64,000 nt of DNA from Bacteroidales bacterium. GTDB lineage: Bacteria; Bacteroidota; Bacteroidia; Bacteroidales; UBA12077. Shown in pieces: positions 45,128 to 53,410 of this stretch; positions within the stretch are counted from its first letter, which is position 1; the number at the start of each line of letters is the position of its first letter. The translations under genes and the position numbers were made by a program. The notes below the pieces were generated by a model that had not been told where the DNA came from, searched no databases, and worked only from the letters and a program-made list of their open reading frames with translations. The stretch covers positions 44,633 through 108,632 of the forward strand of contig DAOWGM010000155.1 of the NCBI GenBank assembly GCA_030637515.1. Direction: 5' to 3'.

Positions 45128-45242
45128 TTATTCTTAATCGTTTACAAATTAAGTATTTCAGAGCTCAAAAGTAACAAAATAAATGATAAAATCGATATAG
45201 AGTCTGTCTATTAAGTGATACAAACAAGCTGAAAATGAAATT

Positions 45243-45420
45243 CCAAATACCAAACACCAAATTACAAATAATATACAATATCCAAATCCTAATGATTCAA
45301 ACATCTAACTTTCAACTAAATATTTACAAGGTTTGAGATTTTGGACATTGGGTTTTGAGATTTACTTGCCTGCTGCAAGAAGGTTTATTATTTGCTTTTT
45401 TGTTATTTGGTGCTTTAATT
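45243..45420. repeat. Imperfect long inverted repeat
   Basis: CCAAATACCAAACACCAAATTACAAATAATA (45243 on) is roughly the reverse complement of TATTATTTGCTTTTTTGTTATTTGGTGCTTT (45387 on). The centre contains further CAAATCC/GGTTTGAG-like pairs. It looks like an old MITE or repeat remnant. The 528-base gap 45128-45655 holds no gene. Confidence 0.55.
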
Positions 45421-45508
45421 AGCTGCGCTGAGTACTTTGTGGTTCAAAAATCATTTCACTTTATGGACTGGACAAGCTATATATAGTCATTGTACACAAA
45501 GTCAGTTT

Positions 45509-45577
45509 TATACCGTTTATTATTCAATATGCCATATTTGTTTTTAACAAATTATGGATTGAATATATAACGGCATT
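45509..45577. repeat. Inverted repeat with nine-base hinge
   Basis: TACCGTTTATTATTCAATATGCCATA is imperfectly inverted as TATGGATTGAATATATAACGGCAT around TTTGTTTTTAACAAAT, which itself can pair. It may be the end of a small mobile element or a structured RNA; neither is established. Confidence 0.5.
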
Positions 45578-45655
45578 TGGTTACATCCCGTGTTTCGGGG
45601 AACCATTCTAAATTTCAAAATATAAGCAATGCTACATTTTGAAAAAGAATTGGTT

Positions 45656-46657
45656 TTACAACATAATTCCACAAAATTCTACCAGAGCTTTCTTAAGGCT
45701 AAATAAGTTAATCTGATAATTTTCTGAATACTCTTTAATATATTTATTGGCCATAAATCTTAGTGTTTCCTGAATGTAGTTTTCCATTTCACCGGATACT
45801 TCGAACATCTCAGTTTCGGAATCATAGAACTTGTATGTTGATTTTTTTTCTGATAAGGTTCGGTGTTGAAGTTCTTTAAGCAAAGGCTCATACTTTCTCT
45901 TATCTGGATCTTTTCTTGAGTAATTCATTATTGCGTTGTGCATGGTATTGTGTCCAACCTGATCCATCATTTCAAACAAACCAAATTCAGTTACAGTCTT
46001 TTTAGCAATAGTATCAAGTTGACTATATTTTAAGCCAATTTCTTTGATAAAACCAAACGCTACTAACTGAAGTTGCAATAATATTCTATTTAAAATAAAT
46101 GCACTTTGCTCCTTTTGTTCAATATAAAATCTTTTAATATCATCTAAAAACAACTTGGCTTTTTCAAGTGAAATTTCGTCGGTATATTCCGATGATATTA
46201 TTTCCACAACATTCTTAAAAGCTAACGGATAAAAGAAATGCAGTCCAAGAATTCTGTTTTTTCTTTGAACGTTTTCGCATAATTCAGAAGGCAAAATAGA
46301 AGATGAATTAGAAGCAAGAACACATGAAGGCTTTATAATTTTATCAAGCTCATGAAATAATTCTGATTTTACATCCAACTCTTCAATAACTGATTCGAGA
46401 ATTAAATCACAATCTGAAAGTTCAATCAGATCATTTGTAATTCTATATTTATTCCTAAAATCGAATATTTCCTGATTAATTATACCATGTTTAAGTTGTC
46501 TCTTTATCTTTTTCTGATATGTATTGCGAAGAACCACTTTATGATCTGGGTTTCGTGTAAACCAGATAAGATTAAAACTAAAATCAGACAAATAATTAAA
46601 AATATCCGATCCCATTTTACCACTACCTATAATACCTATGTTTTTAATTTCATTCAT
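45656..46657 (-). CDS. 3-hydroxyacyl-CoA dehydrogenase
   Basis: The 333-residue enzyme has the NAD-binding motif IGIIGSGKMGSDIF at the N-terminus. SNSSSILPSEL and GLHFFYPLAFKNVVEII follow, the latter with the catalytic-type His. A helical C-terminal dimerisation domain completes it. It would interconvert 3-hydroxyacyl- and 3-ketoacyl-thioesters. A terminator upstream separates it from the barrel genes. With the crotonases and thioesterase nearby it suggests CoA-linked handling of a short or branched acyl unit. Confidence 0.85.
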   Translation of the reverse strand: MNEIKNIGIIGSGKMGSDIFNYLSDFSFNLIWFTRNPDHKVVLRNTYQKKIKRQLKHGIINQEIFDFRNKYRITNDLIELSDCDLILESVIEELDVKSELFHELDKIIKPSCVLASNSSSILPSELCENVQRKNRILGLHFFYPLAFKNVVEIISSEYTDEISLEKAKLFLDDIKRFYIEQKEQSAFILNRILLQLQLVAFGFIKEIGLKYSQLDTIAKKTVTEFGLFEMMDQVGHNTMHNAIMNYSRKDPDKRKYEPLLKELQHRTLSEKKSTYKFYDSETEMFEVSGEMENYIQETLRFMANKYIKEYSENYQINLFSLKKALVEFCGIML

Positions 46658-46703
46658 CGGTATAATTTTAAGATTTCGATATATAAATTTAAGCGTTCTT
46701 TTT

Positions 46704-46740
46704 TAATAAAAAAAGCCACTCATATTTGAGCAGCTTTCAT
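46704..46740 (-). terminator. Terminator after the outer-membrane barrel genes
   Basis: On the minus strand AAAGCTGCTCA and TGAGTGGCTTT form a stem around four to five bases, followed by a run of T. It lies just after the stop of the gene at 46763 and before the dehydrogenase start. Confidence 0.7.
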
Positions 46741-46762
46741 ATTTTGTATTTATATCCTCAGA

Positions 46763-47404
46763 TTAAAAGAATCCAAATTTAAATCCAACGTTAAATGATA
46801 AATCAGAAAGATCTTCATCTTCTAAACTATAAAGCGCTGTTCCTTCTATTAATCTATAAGATGCTCCTAAATCAATCCTGAAAAATTTGAATAAATTAAG
46901 TTCAATATTAACACCTGGTTCAACAACAAATGCTGCGCTGTTTTCAATTTCGTTAAACTGATCAGAAAAGAAATCGCCATCGTCCTCGTAAACATAAATT
47001 CCGGCAGCACCAAGCACAACAGGAATTGTAAAGTGAATTTTTTTATTACTAAAAAATGTGTATTCCAGGTTCAACCCACCATAGCCCATTCCAATTCTTG
47101 CAGGATCTAAAGGATTATCATTAATATCAAAATTACTGTTATTGGTTAAACCAAAACCAGCTATTCCAATTGTAAAATGGTCATTAAAGGTAAAACCCAT
47201 TTTCCCACCTATGATAAGAGAAATATCCTCGTGTACATTACTTACTTTAACCTCAGGAGCAAGATAACCTCCGGTAAATTTTAAATTATCTTTATTAAAA
47301 AGCGTCTGCATTGAATCTTCTTCTTTGACCTTTTCATCTTTTTCCTGTGCAAAAGATACTTGTACAATTAAAGCCAGAAATAATAAAGTAATAATTTTTT
47401 TCAT
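46763..47404 (-). CDS. Outer-membrane beta-barrel protein (copy 1)
   Basis: The 213-residue protein has a signal peptide (LLFLALIVQVSFAQ) and an acidic linker. The barrel-like remainder has alternating strands (GGYLAPEVKVSNVHED, GGLNLEYTFFSNKKIHFTIPVVLG) and ends GFKFGFF with a terminal Phe. It is clearly paralogous to 47570-48217. Its place in the right arm suggests a role at the outer membrane, possibly with the product, but barrels of this kind are common. Confidence 0.78.
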   Translation of the reverse strand: MKKIITLLFLALIVQVSFAQEKDEKVKEEDSMQTLFNKDNLKFTGGYLAPEVKVSNVHEDISLIIGGKMGFTFNDHFTIGIAGFGLTNNSNFDINDNPLDPARIGMGYGGLNLEYTFFSNKKIHFTIPVVLGAAGIYVYEDDGDFFSDQFNEIENSAAFVVEPGVNIELNLFKFFRIDLGASYRLIEGTALYSLEDEDLSDLSFNVGFKFGFF

Positions 47405-47569
47405 AACCCTAAGTATTAAATTAATAATTGTTTATAGTTAATAAATATTTTAATTTTTCATGGTTCAATAATCATAAATTGTGCCAAACTAATAATATTT
47501 TAGCATATCCGATCTGCATAAATATTTCAACACACAATTACACAGTTAAACTACTAACTATCAAAACTT

Positions 47570-48217
47570 TTATCGTTTAAAAAAAGCAAATTTTAATGTT
47601 AGATTATATGAAAGATCAGATAAATCTTTATCATCTAAAGATTCTAAGGTTGATCCATTTACATATCTGTATGATGCTCCTACATCAACTTTAAAAAATC
47701 TAAATAAGTTAAACTCTAATGCGAGCCCTGGTTCAATAACAAAAACTGATGATTTTTCAAGTCTTTCCAGAAATATATCTTTTTCTCCTTTAAGGGAAAC
47801 TTTTCCAGGTCCTACAACAACAGGAATATTAAAATGAACAACTTTATTACTAAAGAATGAATATTCTAATGCTAATCCTCCATAAATAAATTTTATAGAA
47901 GCTAACTCTTGTGTTGGATCAAATCCAGACCAATCAGAAGGTCTTTCAGCTATTAGATCACTATTGTTTATTAATCCAAAAAATCCTATTCCGAGCGAAA
48001 ATTGATTATTAAATGACACTCCCATTTTCCCCCCTGCAAATAAACCATTATCCTCATGAACATTTCCTAATTTGACTTCTGGAGATATATAACTTCCTGA
48101 AAATTTAATGCTGCCTCTTTTAAATACTGTTTCTGTATCTTTTTTAGTTTCTTCTTTCTGTGCAAAACATACCTGAGTTATCAATAATAAAAGTAATGAT
48201 GTAAAAAAGAGTCTCAT
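47570..48217 (-). CDS. Outer-membrane beta-barrel protein (copy 2)
   Basis: The 215-residue paralogue shares NVHEDNGLFAGGKMG, YGGLALEYSFFSNK, HFNIPVVVGPG and DLSDLSYN with copy 1. It has a signal peptide ending VCFAQ. The 165-base gap between the copies has no gene. It lies 50 bases downstream of the KASIII-like gene and could be in the same transcript. Confidence 0.78.
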   Translation of the reverse strand: MRLFFTSLLLLLITQVCFAQKEETKKDTETVFKRGSIKFSGSYISPEVKLGNVHEDNGLFAGGKMGVSFNNQFSLGIGFFGLINNSDLIAERPSDWSGFDPTQELASIKFIYGGLALEYSFFSNKVVHFNIPVVVGPGKVSLKGEKDIFLERLEKSSVFVIEPGLALEFNLFRFFKVDVGASYRYVNGSTLESLDDKDLSDLSYNLTLKFAFFKR

Positions 48218-48267
48218 AATCTAATCAATTAGTTTTTGTTTTTATTATCATATTGTAATTTGCCTAA

Positions 48268-49395
48268 CTAATAATATCTTAAAATATATCCTGCCTGCAT
48301 AAATTTACTAACTTCTGTAACAAAACTCAAAATTATATCACCTGCATATAATTTTTCTTCTTTACGTATCTTATCAATAGAAATAAGAGCCATTGGTGGT
48401 CCTGCATAACCCATTGTAGACATTTTGGTATATAAAGTATTTCTGTTAATTCCAAGTTCATCGCATTCATCCATTATTAATTCTGAAATATGCTTTGAAG
48501 GAAAGTTTACCTGAAAATATTTTAATTCATTTAAATTAATTGGATATTTATTCAACATTCTTTTTAATCCTTTCAAAAACACACTTCCGTCCTCATCATG
48601 AAAATGGGTTCTTAGTTGATCGTTAAACATTTGAGCCAAATGATGATAGCCAAGTTCAAACTCTTCTTTAGGATTCATCCAATATGCAGGTCGTTTATTC
48701 ATCATTGCCGAAGGTTTTTTACCTCCAATTGATTCCATATATGTTTCTTCGACAAATAAGCCGTTTTCTTTTTTATCTGTAGCTTGTAAAACCAAAGCTC
48801 CTGCTCCATCGCTTAAAAAATAACGCAAAAACAATTCTTCCTTTTTTACAATTGCTTGATTATAATATTCGGCTCTTAACTCAGATGATGACATTCCCGA
48901 GGAAATTACTAATGCATTTTTATATCTTCCTAATTTTAAGAAATCACTTGCTACCAACAATGCTTTGTAGGCAGATGTACAATTTGCATGAATAGATATC
49001 TCACCACATTGTTCAATTCCTAATGCTTCCTGTATACGAACAGAAGCTGTTGGCATCTGATCCTGATGTGCACTTCCGTATACTATCAAGTCAATATCTG
49101 TAGCTTTCAATCCTGCCTCTTCTAAAGCACTATTGGCGGCTTTCACAGACATTGTGATATTATCTTCAGTAAATTCTCTGGTTTCCGGATCAATAGCAAA
49201 ATGATAATACTCTACCTCAAGCATCTCGTTCATAAGGCTTTTCATTCTATGAAGCCATTTCTGGATTTTTTTTGGTGCTTCGGTTAATTCTCCCAGATAA
49301 TTATCAACTTCATGTATAGTTATAGGTTTTCCGGGTAAGAATGAGCCCGTTCCTATCAATTTTATATATTTTTCAACTAATTTATTCTGATTCAT
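48268..49395 (-). CDS. KASIII-like protein (DarB-like outline) with altered active site
   Basis: The 375-residue thiolase-fold protein keeps the nucleophile Cys (HANCTSAY, residue 139) and SDGAGALVL. The catalytic His motif of KASIII is replaced: YFQVNFPSKH puts Asn (297) at the His place. The GNTSAAS motif reads GYAGPP, putting Tyr (330) at the Asn place. The overall layout (FLP start, STMGYAG near the end) resembles DarB-type synthases. Without the decarboxylation pair it more likely transfers an acyl group than condenses. It is nine bases from the crotonase gene upstream, in one operon with two crotonases and a PPTase. Confidence 0.75.
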   Translation of the reverse strand: MNQNKLVEKYIKLIGTGSFLPGKPITIHEVDNYLGELTEAPKKIQKWLHRMKSLMNEMLEVEYYHFAIDPETREFTEDNITMSVKAANSALEEAGLKATDIDLIVYGSAHQDQMPTASVRIQEALGIEQCGEISIHANCTSAYKALLVASDFLKLGRYKNALVISSGMSSSELRAEYYNQAIVKKEELFLRYFLSDGAGALVLQATDKKENGLFVEETYMESIGGKKPSAMMNKRPAYWMNPKEEFELGYHHLAQMFNDQLRTHFHDEDGSVFLKGLKRMLNKYPINLNELKYFQVNFPSKHISELIMDECDELGINRNTLYTKMSTMGYAGPPMALISIDKIRKEEKLYAGDIILSFVTEVSKFMQAGYILRYY

Positions 49396-49403
49396 TACAC
49401 GAA

Positions 49404-50057
49404 TTATCTTAATTTCTTGAATTCAGGATCAAAATTTTCACTTACTTTCTTTGCAATATCTGTTGCCAAATTTAAAACTTCTTTTGATGGTGCAATTTTA
49501 TGTATTAAATCCCACTTTAATGCTTCCTGAGGATTAAATGTTTCTCCACTCAGAATCAATTCAATTGCAAGAGATTTTTTTATGAGATTTGGCAATATAT
49601 ATGTTCCTGTACAGCCAGGGATGAGTCCGAAAGTTGTTTCGGGTAATCCCAAAACTGCCTTTTCACCGCATACAATATAATCTGTACACAAAGCCAGTTC
49701 AAAAGCAGAGCCAAAGCAAACTCCTCTGACAGCAGCAATTACCGGTATTTTCAATTCTTTAAGCGAAAAAAATATCCTGCTATTTTTATTTAAAAATTTA
49801 CTAATCTTTTCAGTATGTCCGTCTTCGACATGACTTCTCTCAATTATTCCAAGCAAATCATTTAAAACTGCTCCAGAAGAAAAGTGACGACCCTTTCCGT
49901 GAATAATAATTGCCTTTATTTCTGCTCTCTCAACGATTTCTTTTCTCCACCAATAAAACTCTTCAAAAAAAGTAGAATCCATAGGATTAGAAGGCGGATT
50001 ATTTATCTCTAAATATCCGATTTCATCTTTTATATGCCAGTTTAGTACTTTAAACAT
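49404..50057 (-). CDS. Crotonase-family protein (enoyl-CoA hydratase/isomerase-like), 1
   Basis: The 217-residue protein has RHFSSGAVLNDLL for the oxyanion region, FGSAFELALCTDY and LPETTFGLIPGCTG. Both Glu positions of classical hydratases (FE and PE) are kept. It is shorter than usual (about 260) at the C-terminus. ATG at 50057 is preferred to the TTG in the track. It overlaps the PPTase stop by eight bases. It may hydrate, isomerise or decarboxylate an acyl-thioester. Confidence 0.82.
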   Translation of the reverse strand: MFKVLNWHIKDEIGYLEINNPPSNPMDSTFFEEFYWWRKEIVERAEIKAIIIHGKGRHFSSGAVLNDLLGIIERSHVEDGHTEKISKFLNKNSRIFFSLKELKIPVIAAVRGVCFGSAFELALCTDYIVCGEKAVLGLPETTFGLIPGCTGTYILPNLIKKSLAIELILSGETFNPQEALKWDLIHKIAPSKEVLNLATDIAKKVSENFDPEFKKLR

Positions 50058-50406
50058 TTTCTTCAATCACTACTAATGTCGATATATAATTTTCTGAATG
50101 AGAAATTGAAATATTTATGTCAGTAATATTCATTTCTACTGCTTTCTTCAAAACTTCTCCTGTATAAGTTAAAACAGGTTTCCCATCTTCCTCATTTTTA
50201 ATTTCGATGTCGTGATATTTATTATCTAATTTTAAATAATTCAAAATTGATCTTTTTATCAGATATCTTGCACCAAGACTTTTAATCTTATTTTTATCTT
50301 CAACGGATTTTAATTCTCTATCACTAAAATAATTATCATCTAAATTTTTTGATAAAATTGCTTTGATTTCTTCAAAAGACTCTACTTGTACAATTTCTTT
50401 ATACAT
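50050..50406 (-). CDS. AcpS-like phosphopantetheinyl transferase, degenerate
   Basis: The 118-residue protein (ATG 50406, AGGA five bases upstream) has the AcpS outline: FSDRELKSV, GARYLIKRSIL and ISHSENYISTLVV. The metal ligands are not preserved: the N-terminal GIDIVEI segment reads IVQVESFEE, and the KEA motif reads KRS (Arg 52 for Glu). It may be inactive, metal-independent, or specialised for one carrier. A complete AcpS-type enzyme exists at 5083-5466. It lies between, and overlaps or abuts, the two crotonase genes. Confidence 0.68.
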   Translation of the reverse strand: MYKEIVQVESFEEIKAILSKNLDDNYFSDRELKSVEDKNKIKSLGARYLIKRSILNYLKLDNKYHDIEIKNEEDGKPVLTYTGEVLKKAVEMNITDINISISHSENYISTLVVIEENV

Positions 50407-50413
50407 AATAATC

Positions 50414-51148
50414 CTACTGATCTTTTTTAACATTCACTGCCAACTTGCAAAACAATTCTGTTTCGATTTTTAATGCCTCATCTTTTTCAAGTAATGTGGC
50501 ATTATGAATGGCTTGCATTGCGGAATGAATTAGCTCTATTGTACGATCTGCGGTCAAGCTTTTTAACTTATTTAAGGCAAATTCAAAAGAATCCTTTTGT
50601 TCTGAAATATGATCAACTATTCCTATTTCATAAGCTTTTTCTGCGTTAATCATATCTCCGTTTAATAGAATTTCTTTAGCTTTATTTCCAAGTAATTGTA
50701 TTATTCTATAACTTCCACCCAAACCAGGAATAAAGCCATGATTTGTTTCAGGGAATGCAAATAAAGCGGTTTTCGAAGCAATACGAATATGACATGCCAA
50801 AGCAATCTCTAAACCCCCACCAAAACACACTCCATTTATTGCAGCAATTACAGGAATATTCAAATCTTCAATAAAATCAAGGATATTTTTTCCTTCATTC
50901 ATTTTATCTTGTAAAAGAACCGGATCTTTAGCTAATTCAACAAGTTTTTCGATATCGGCTCCAGCAGAAAAATTACGTCCAACTCCTCTAATTATTATTC
51001 CTTTCAATCCCTTTTCTGATGTCCATTTCTTTAATTTATCAAGACTCACAAAATCAGGATTATTCAAATAATTCTCTCGACCGTTGGAAATAGATAAAAT
51101 CCCCAGTTCTCCTTGCCTTTCCCAAATAGTGATATTCGATTGTTCCAT
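50414..51148 (-). CDS. Crotonase-family protein (enoyl-CoA hydratase/isomerase-like), 2
   Basis: The 244-residue protein has GRNFSAGADIEKL, FGGGLEIALACH and FPETNHGFIPGLGGSYRI. Both hydratase Glu residues are present. It is closer to typical enoyl-CoA hydratases than its neighbour. It ends eight bases before the PPTase ATG and starts 11 bases after the thioesterase stop, as part of a tight five-gene operon. Confidence 0.87.
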   Translation of the reverse strand: MEQSNITIWERQGELGILSISNGRENYLNNPDFVSLDKLKKWTSEKGLKGIIIRGVGRNFSAGADIEKLVELAKDPVLLQDKMNEGKNILDFIEDLNIPVIAAINGVCFGGGLEIALACHIRIASKTALFAFPETNHGFIPGLGGSYRIIQLLGNKAKEILLNGDMINAEKAYEIGIVDHISEQKDSFEFALNKLKSLTADRTIELIHSAMQAIHNATLLEKDEALKIETELFCKLAVNVKKDQ

Positions 51149-51159
51149 TTAATATTTCT

Positions 51160-51546
51160 CTATTTTACTATTGATTTCAATTCTTCCGGAATATCCTGAG
51201 GAATGCGGTCTTTATCAATCAGTATTGTTTTAACTTCAGCTTTTGCAGCTTTAGTTTTTTCAGTCAAATTCAATATATCATGATAAAAAACCAGATACGG
51301 AGCCTCAATCTTAATTGTTGTTGAAATCTCTATTTCATCAAACAGCTTTAATTCACGCATATATCTAATATTGGTTTCTGTTACTACCAATAATAAATTC
51401 TTATCAAGGAATGAATTTAAAAGTCCAGCATTACGTAGAATCTCCCATCTGGCTTGCTCCGTATAATTTAAATAAACAGCATTATTTACGTGTCCGTATG
51501 AATCGAGTTCGTATCCTCGTACTTCTGTTTTATAACTGTATTTCAT
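51160..51546 (-). CDS. Acyl-CoA thioesterase (4HBT hotdog)
   Basis: The 128-residue protein has VRGYELDSYGHVNNAVYLNYTEQAR, the FatA/YbgC-like signature with catalytic Asp and HVNN. It is the first gene of the right-arm minus operon and faces the O-methyltransferase across 126 bases. It could release the product formed by the crotonase/dehydrogenase enzymes. Confidence 0.87.
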   Translation of the reverse strand: MKYSYKTEVRGYELDSYGHVNNAVYLNYTEQARWEILRNAGLLNSFLDKNLLLVVTETNIRYMRELKLFDEIEISTTIKIEAPYLVFYHDILNLTEKTKAAKAEVKTILIDKDRIPQDIPEELKSIVK

Positions 51547-51672
51547 TTTACTCTGCGAATTAAGAGCTTAAAAATAATCAGAAAAAAGGAGTTTTTTTAA
51601 TTTTCGTCAATTCACAGGCAGTTTTTATCTAAAAAAGTTTTCTATTTTTATAAATTCATAGGAAACCATAAA

Positions 51673-52770
51673 ATGCAAGAAAAAATACAAATCCAAAAAT
51701 ATCCACCTGCAAAAATACTTAAGATTTTTGAGCACTTCAGATATTTTTTAGTACGACTATCAAAAAAATTAACTCCAGCTAATGTGGCTATTATTGAAAT
51801 GGTGCAAGGGTTTTATGTTACTCGTGCGATTGGAGTTGCTGCAGATTTAAATTTAGCTGAACATCTTAAAAAAAGCGAAAAATCAATTTCTGAATTAGCC
51901 ATATTAACTGATTCGCATGAAGATGCTCTGTATCGTATGATGCGAATGCTTGCCAGCCAGGGTGTTTTTATTGAGAAAAAGAATAAAGTATTTGCTAATA
52001 ACAGATTATCCAAAACTCTGCTTGATCAACAGGACTCAATGAAGCATATGGTTATTCATCAGGTTAATGGAATAAACTGGAAAATGTTTGAAGAATTAGA
52101 TTATGTAGTTAAAACCGGGAAAAATGCTGCTCAGAAAGTTTTAGGTATGGATGTGTTCGAATATCTTGAAAAGAATCCTGATAAAAACGAACTGTACAAT
52201 AAAGCCATGACTAACTCCTCACTTATGTTGAGTTATGCGATTCTTTCCAAATATAATTTTAGTAAAGCAAAAACTATTATTGATATTGGTGGTGGGCAAG
52301 GCATTTTGCTTGCTATGATTTTACATAAACACCAGTTAATTAAAGGGAAAATATTTGATTTACCTCATGTAGTTGAAGGTGTTAAAAAAATTGCAGATCA
52401 GTTTAACGTAAGCGGTAGATTAGAAACTATTTCTGGGAACTTTTTTGAATCAATACCTAAAGGTGGTGATATGTACTTTCTTAAAAGCATCATTCATAAT
52501 CTATCTGATAATCAATGCATACATTTATTAAAAGACATAAAAAAGGTATTGCCTGAAAATGGTAAAATTCTAATTTTCGAACCTATTATCGAAAATGATA
52601 ACAGGTATTCTTTTGCAAAACTATACGATATTCAAATGTTGGTTGGTAGAAGCGGTGGAAAAGAGCGAACCAAAGAAGAATTCTCAGAAATTATTAATCA
52701 ATCAGGTTTAAAGCTTAATAGAATTATTCAAACTGCCGCCCCTTTTTCAATTATTGAAATAAAGAAATAA
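51673..52770 (+). CDS. SAM-dependent O-methyltransferase (COMT-like)
   Basis: The 365-residue protein has an N-terminal winged-helix dimerisation domain (residues 40-120, MVQGFYVTRAIGVAADLNLAEHL) and a methyltransferase domain with IDIGGGQGILLAMIL. MYFLKSIIHNLSD (with the catalytic-type His) and ENGKILIFEPI follow. This is the O-methyltransferase family that methylates phenols and other hydroxyls of natural products. The p-hydroxyphenyl head of an aryl polyene is a plausible target. Confidence 0.85.
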   Translation: MQEKIQIQKYPPAKILKIFEHFRYFLVRLSKKLTPANVAIIEMVQGFYVTRAIGVAADLNLAEHLKKSEKSISELAILTDSHEDALYRMMRMLASQGVFIEKKNKVFANNRLSKTLLDQQDSMKHMVIHQVNGINWKMFEELDYVVKTGKNAAQKVLGMDVFEYLEKNPDKNELYNKAMTNSSLMLSYAILSKYNFSKAKTIIDIGGGQGILLAMILHKHQLIKGKIFDLPHVVEGVKKIADQFNVSGRLETISGNFFESIPKGGDMYFLKSIIHNLSDNQCIHLLKDIKKVLPENGKILIFEPIIENDNRYSFAKLYDIQMLVGRSGGKERTKEEFSEIINQSGLKLNRIIQTAAPFSIIEIKK

Positions 52771-52790
52771 TACAATTCATAAAAATTTGA

Positions 52791-53327
52791 TCAGTTTTTA
52801 TACTTTAAAAACTTAATATTTCTGAAACTATACTTTAAGCTATCATTTGGGCAAACTTGAACACATTGTAAACATTTTGAGCAGCTAAACTGTTTTGCCG
52901 GATCTTTCTTCCCTTCTTTATGTATGCTAAAATCATTATTAAAGGTCGAAATATAACAAGCTTTATCGCAAGCTCCACAATGAGTGCAATCACTATCATC
53001 AAATTGTACTTTAAAAATACTTATCTTATTTAGCACACCTGAAATCCATGCAATTGGGCATCCTAACTTGTGATATTGATATGTTTGTTTAAATTTTTCT
53101 TCAGGATTTATATTCATAAAAACTTCCATAATAAATCCTAATGGACACATCCACCTGCAAAACACTTTTCCAAAAATCAAGCCTGTAATAACTCCTGCTA
53201 ATAACGCGTACCACAAACTTATATGATAAAACTGAATTGCAATAAAAACTATAATACCAATTACAGCCTGAATTATTCTTCTGTTAGAAATAACAATACT
53301 TTTTTTAACTTTCACTTGATCTTTCAT
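52791..53327 (-). CDS. Membrane-bound 4Fe-4S ferredoxin-type protein (NapH/RdxA-like)
   Basis: The 178-residue protein has two membrane segments, then CRWMCPLG. Two ferredoxin clusters follow: CTHCGACDKAC and CSKCLQCVQVCP. ATG at 53327 is chosen over the TTG of the track. It should pass electrons between the membrane and a soluble partner. It converges with the methyltransferase gene and has no clear role in the cluster, though radical SAM enzymes need reductants. Confidence 0.83.
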   Translation of the reverse strand: MKDQVKVKKSIVISNRRIIQAVIGIIVFIAIQFYHISLWYALLAGVITGLIFGKVFCRWMCPLGFIMEVFMNINPEEKFKQTYQYHKLGCPIAWISGVLNKISIFKVQFDDSDCTHCGACDKACYISTFNNDFSIHKEGKKDPAKQFSCSKCLQCVQVCPNDSLKYSFRNIKFLKYKN

Positions 53328-53410
53328 CACCAATTAAAATTTGAGTTGCAAATATATATTAATTTCATATATCTACATATCTATATTTATAATTTTGTGA
53401 TTAGGTATCA

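Noticed and set aside
48268-51148. Classical beta-branching (HMG-synthase) cassette
   Set aside because: The thiolase-fold protein has KASIII/DarB outline and not an HMG-synthase active site, and no modular PKS or donor ACP is adjacent.
4194-52770. Ladderane lipid cluster
   Set aside because: Radical SAM plus CrtI-like genes recall ladderane candidates, but the ammonia-lyase, KS-CLF pair, LolA-like and MMPL genes fit an aryl polyene/flexirubin type much better.
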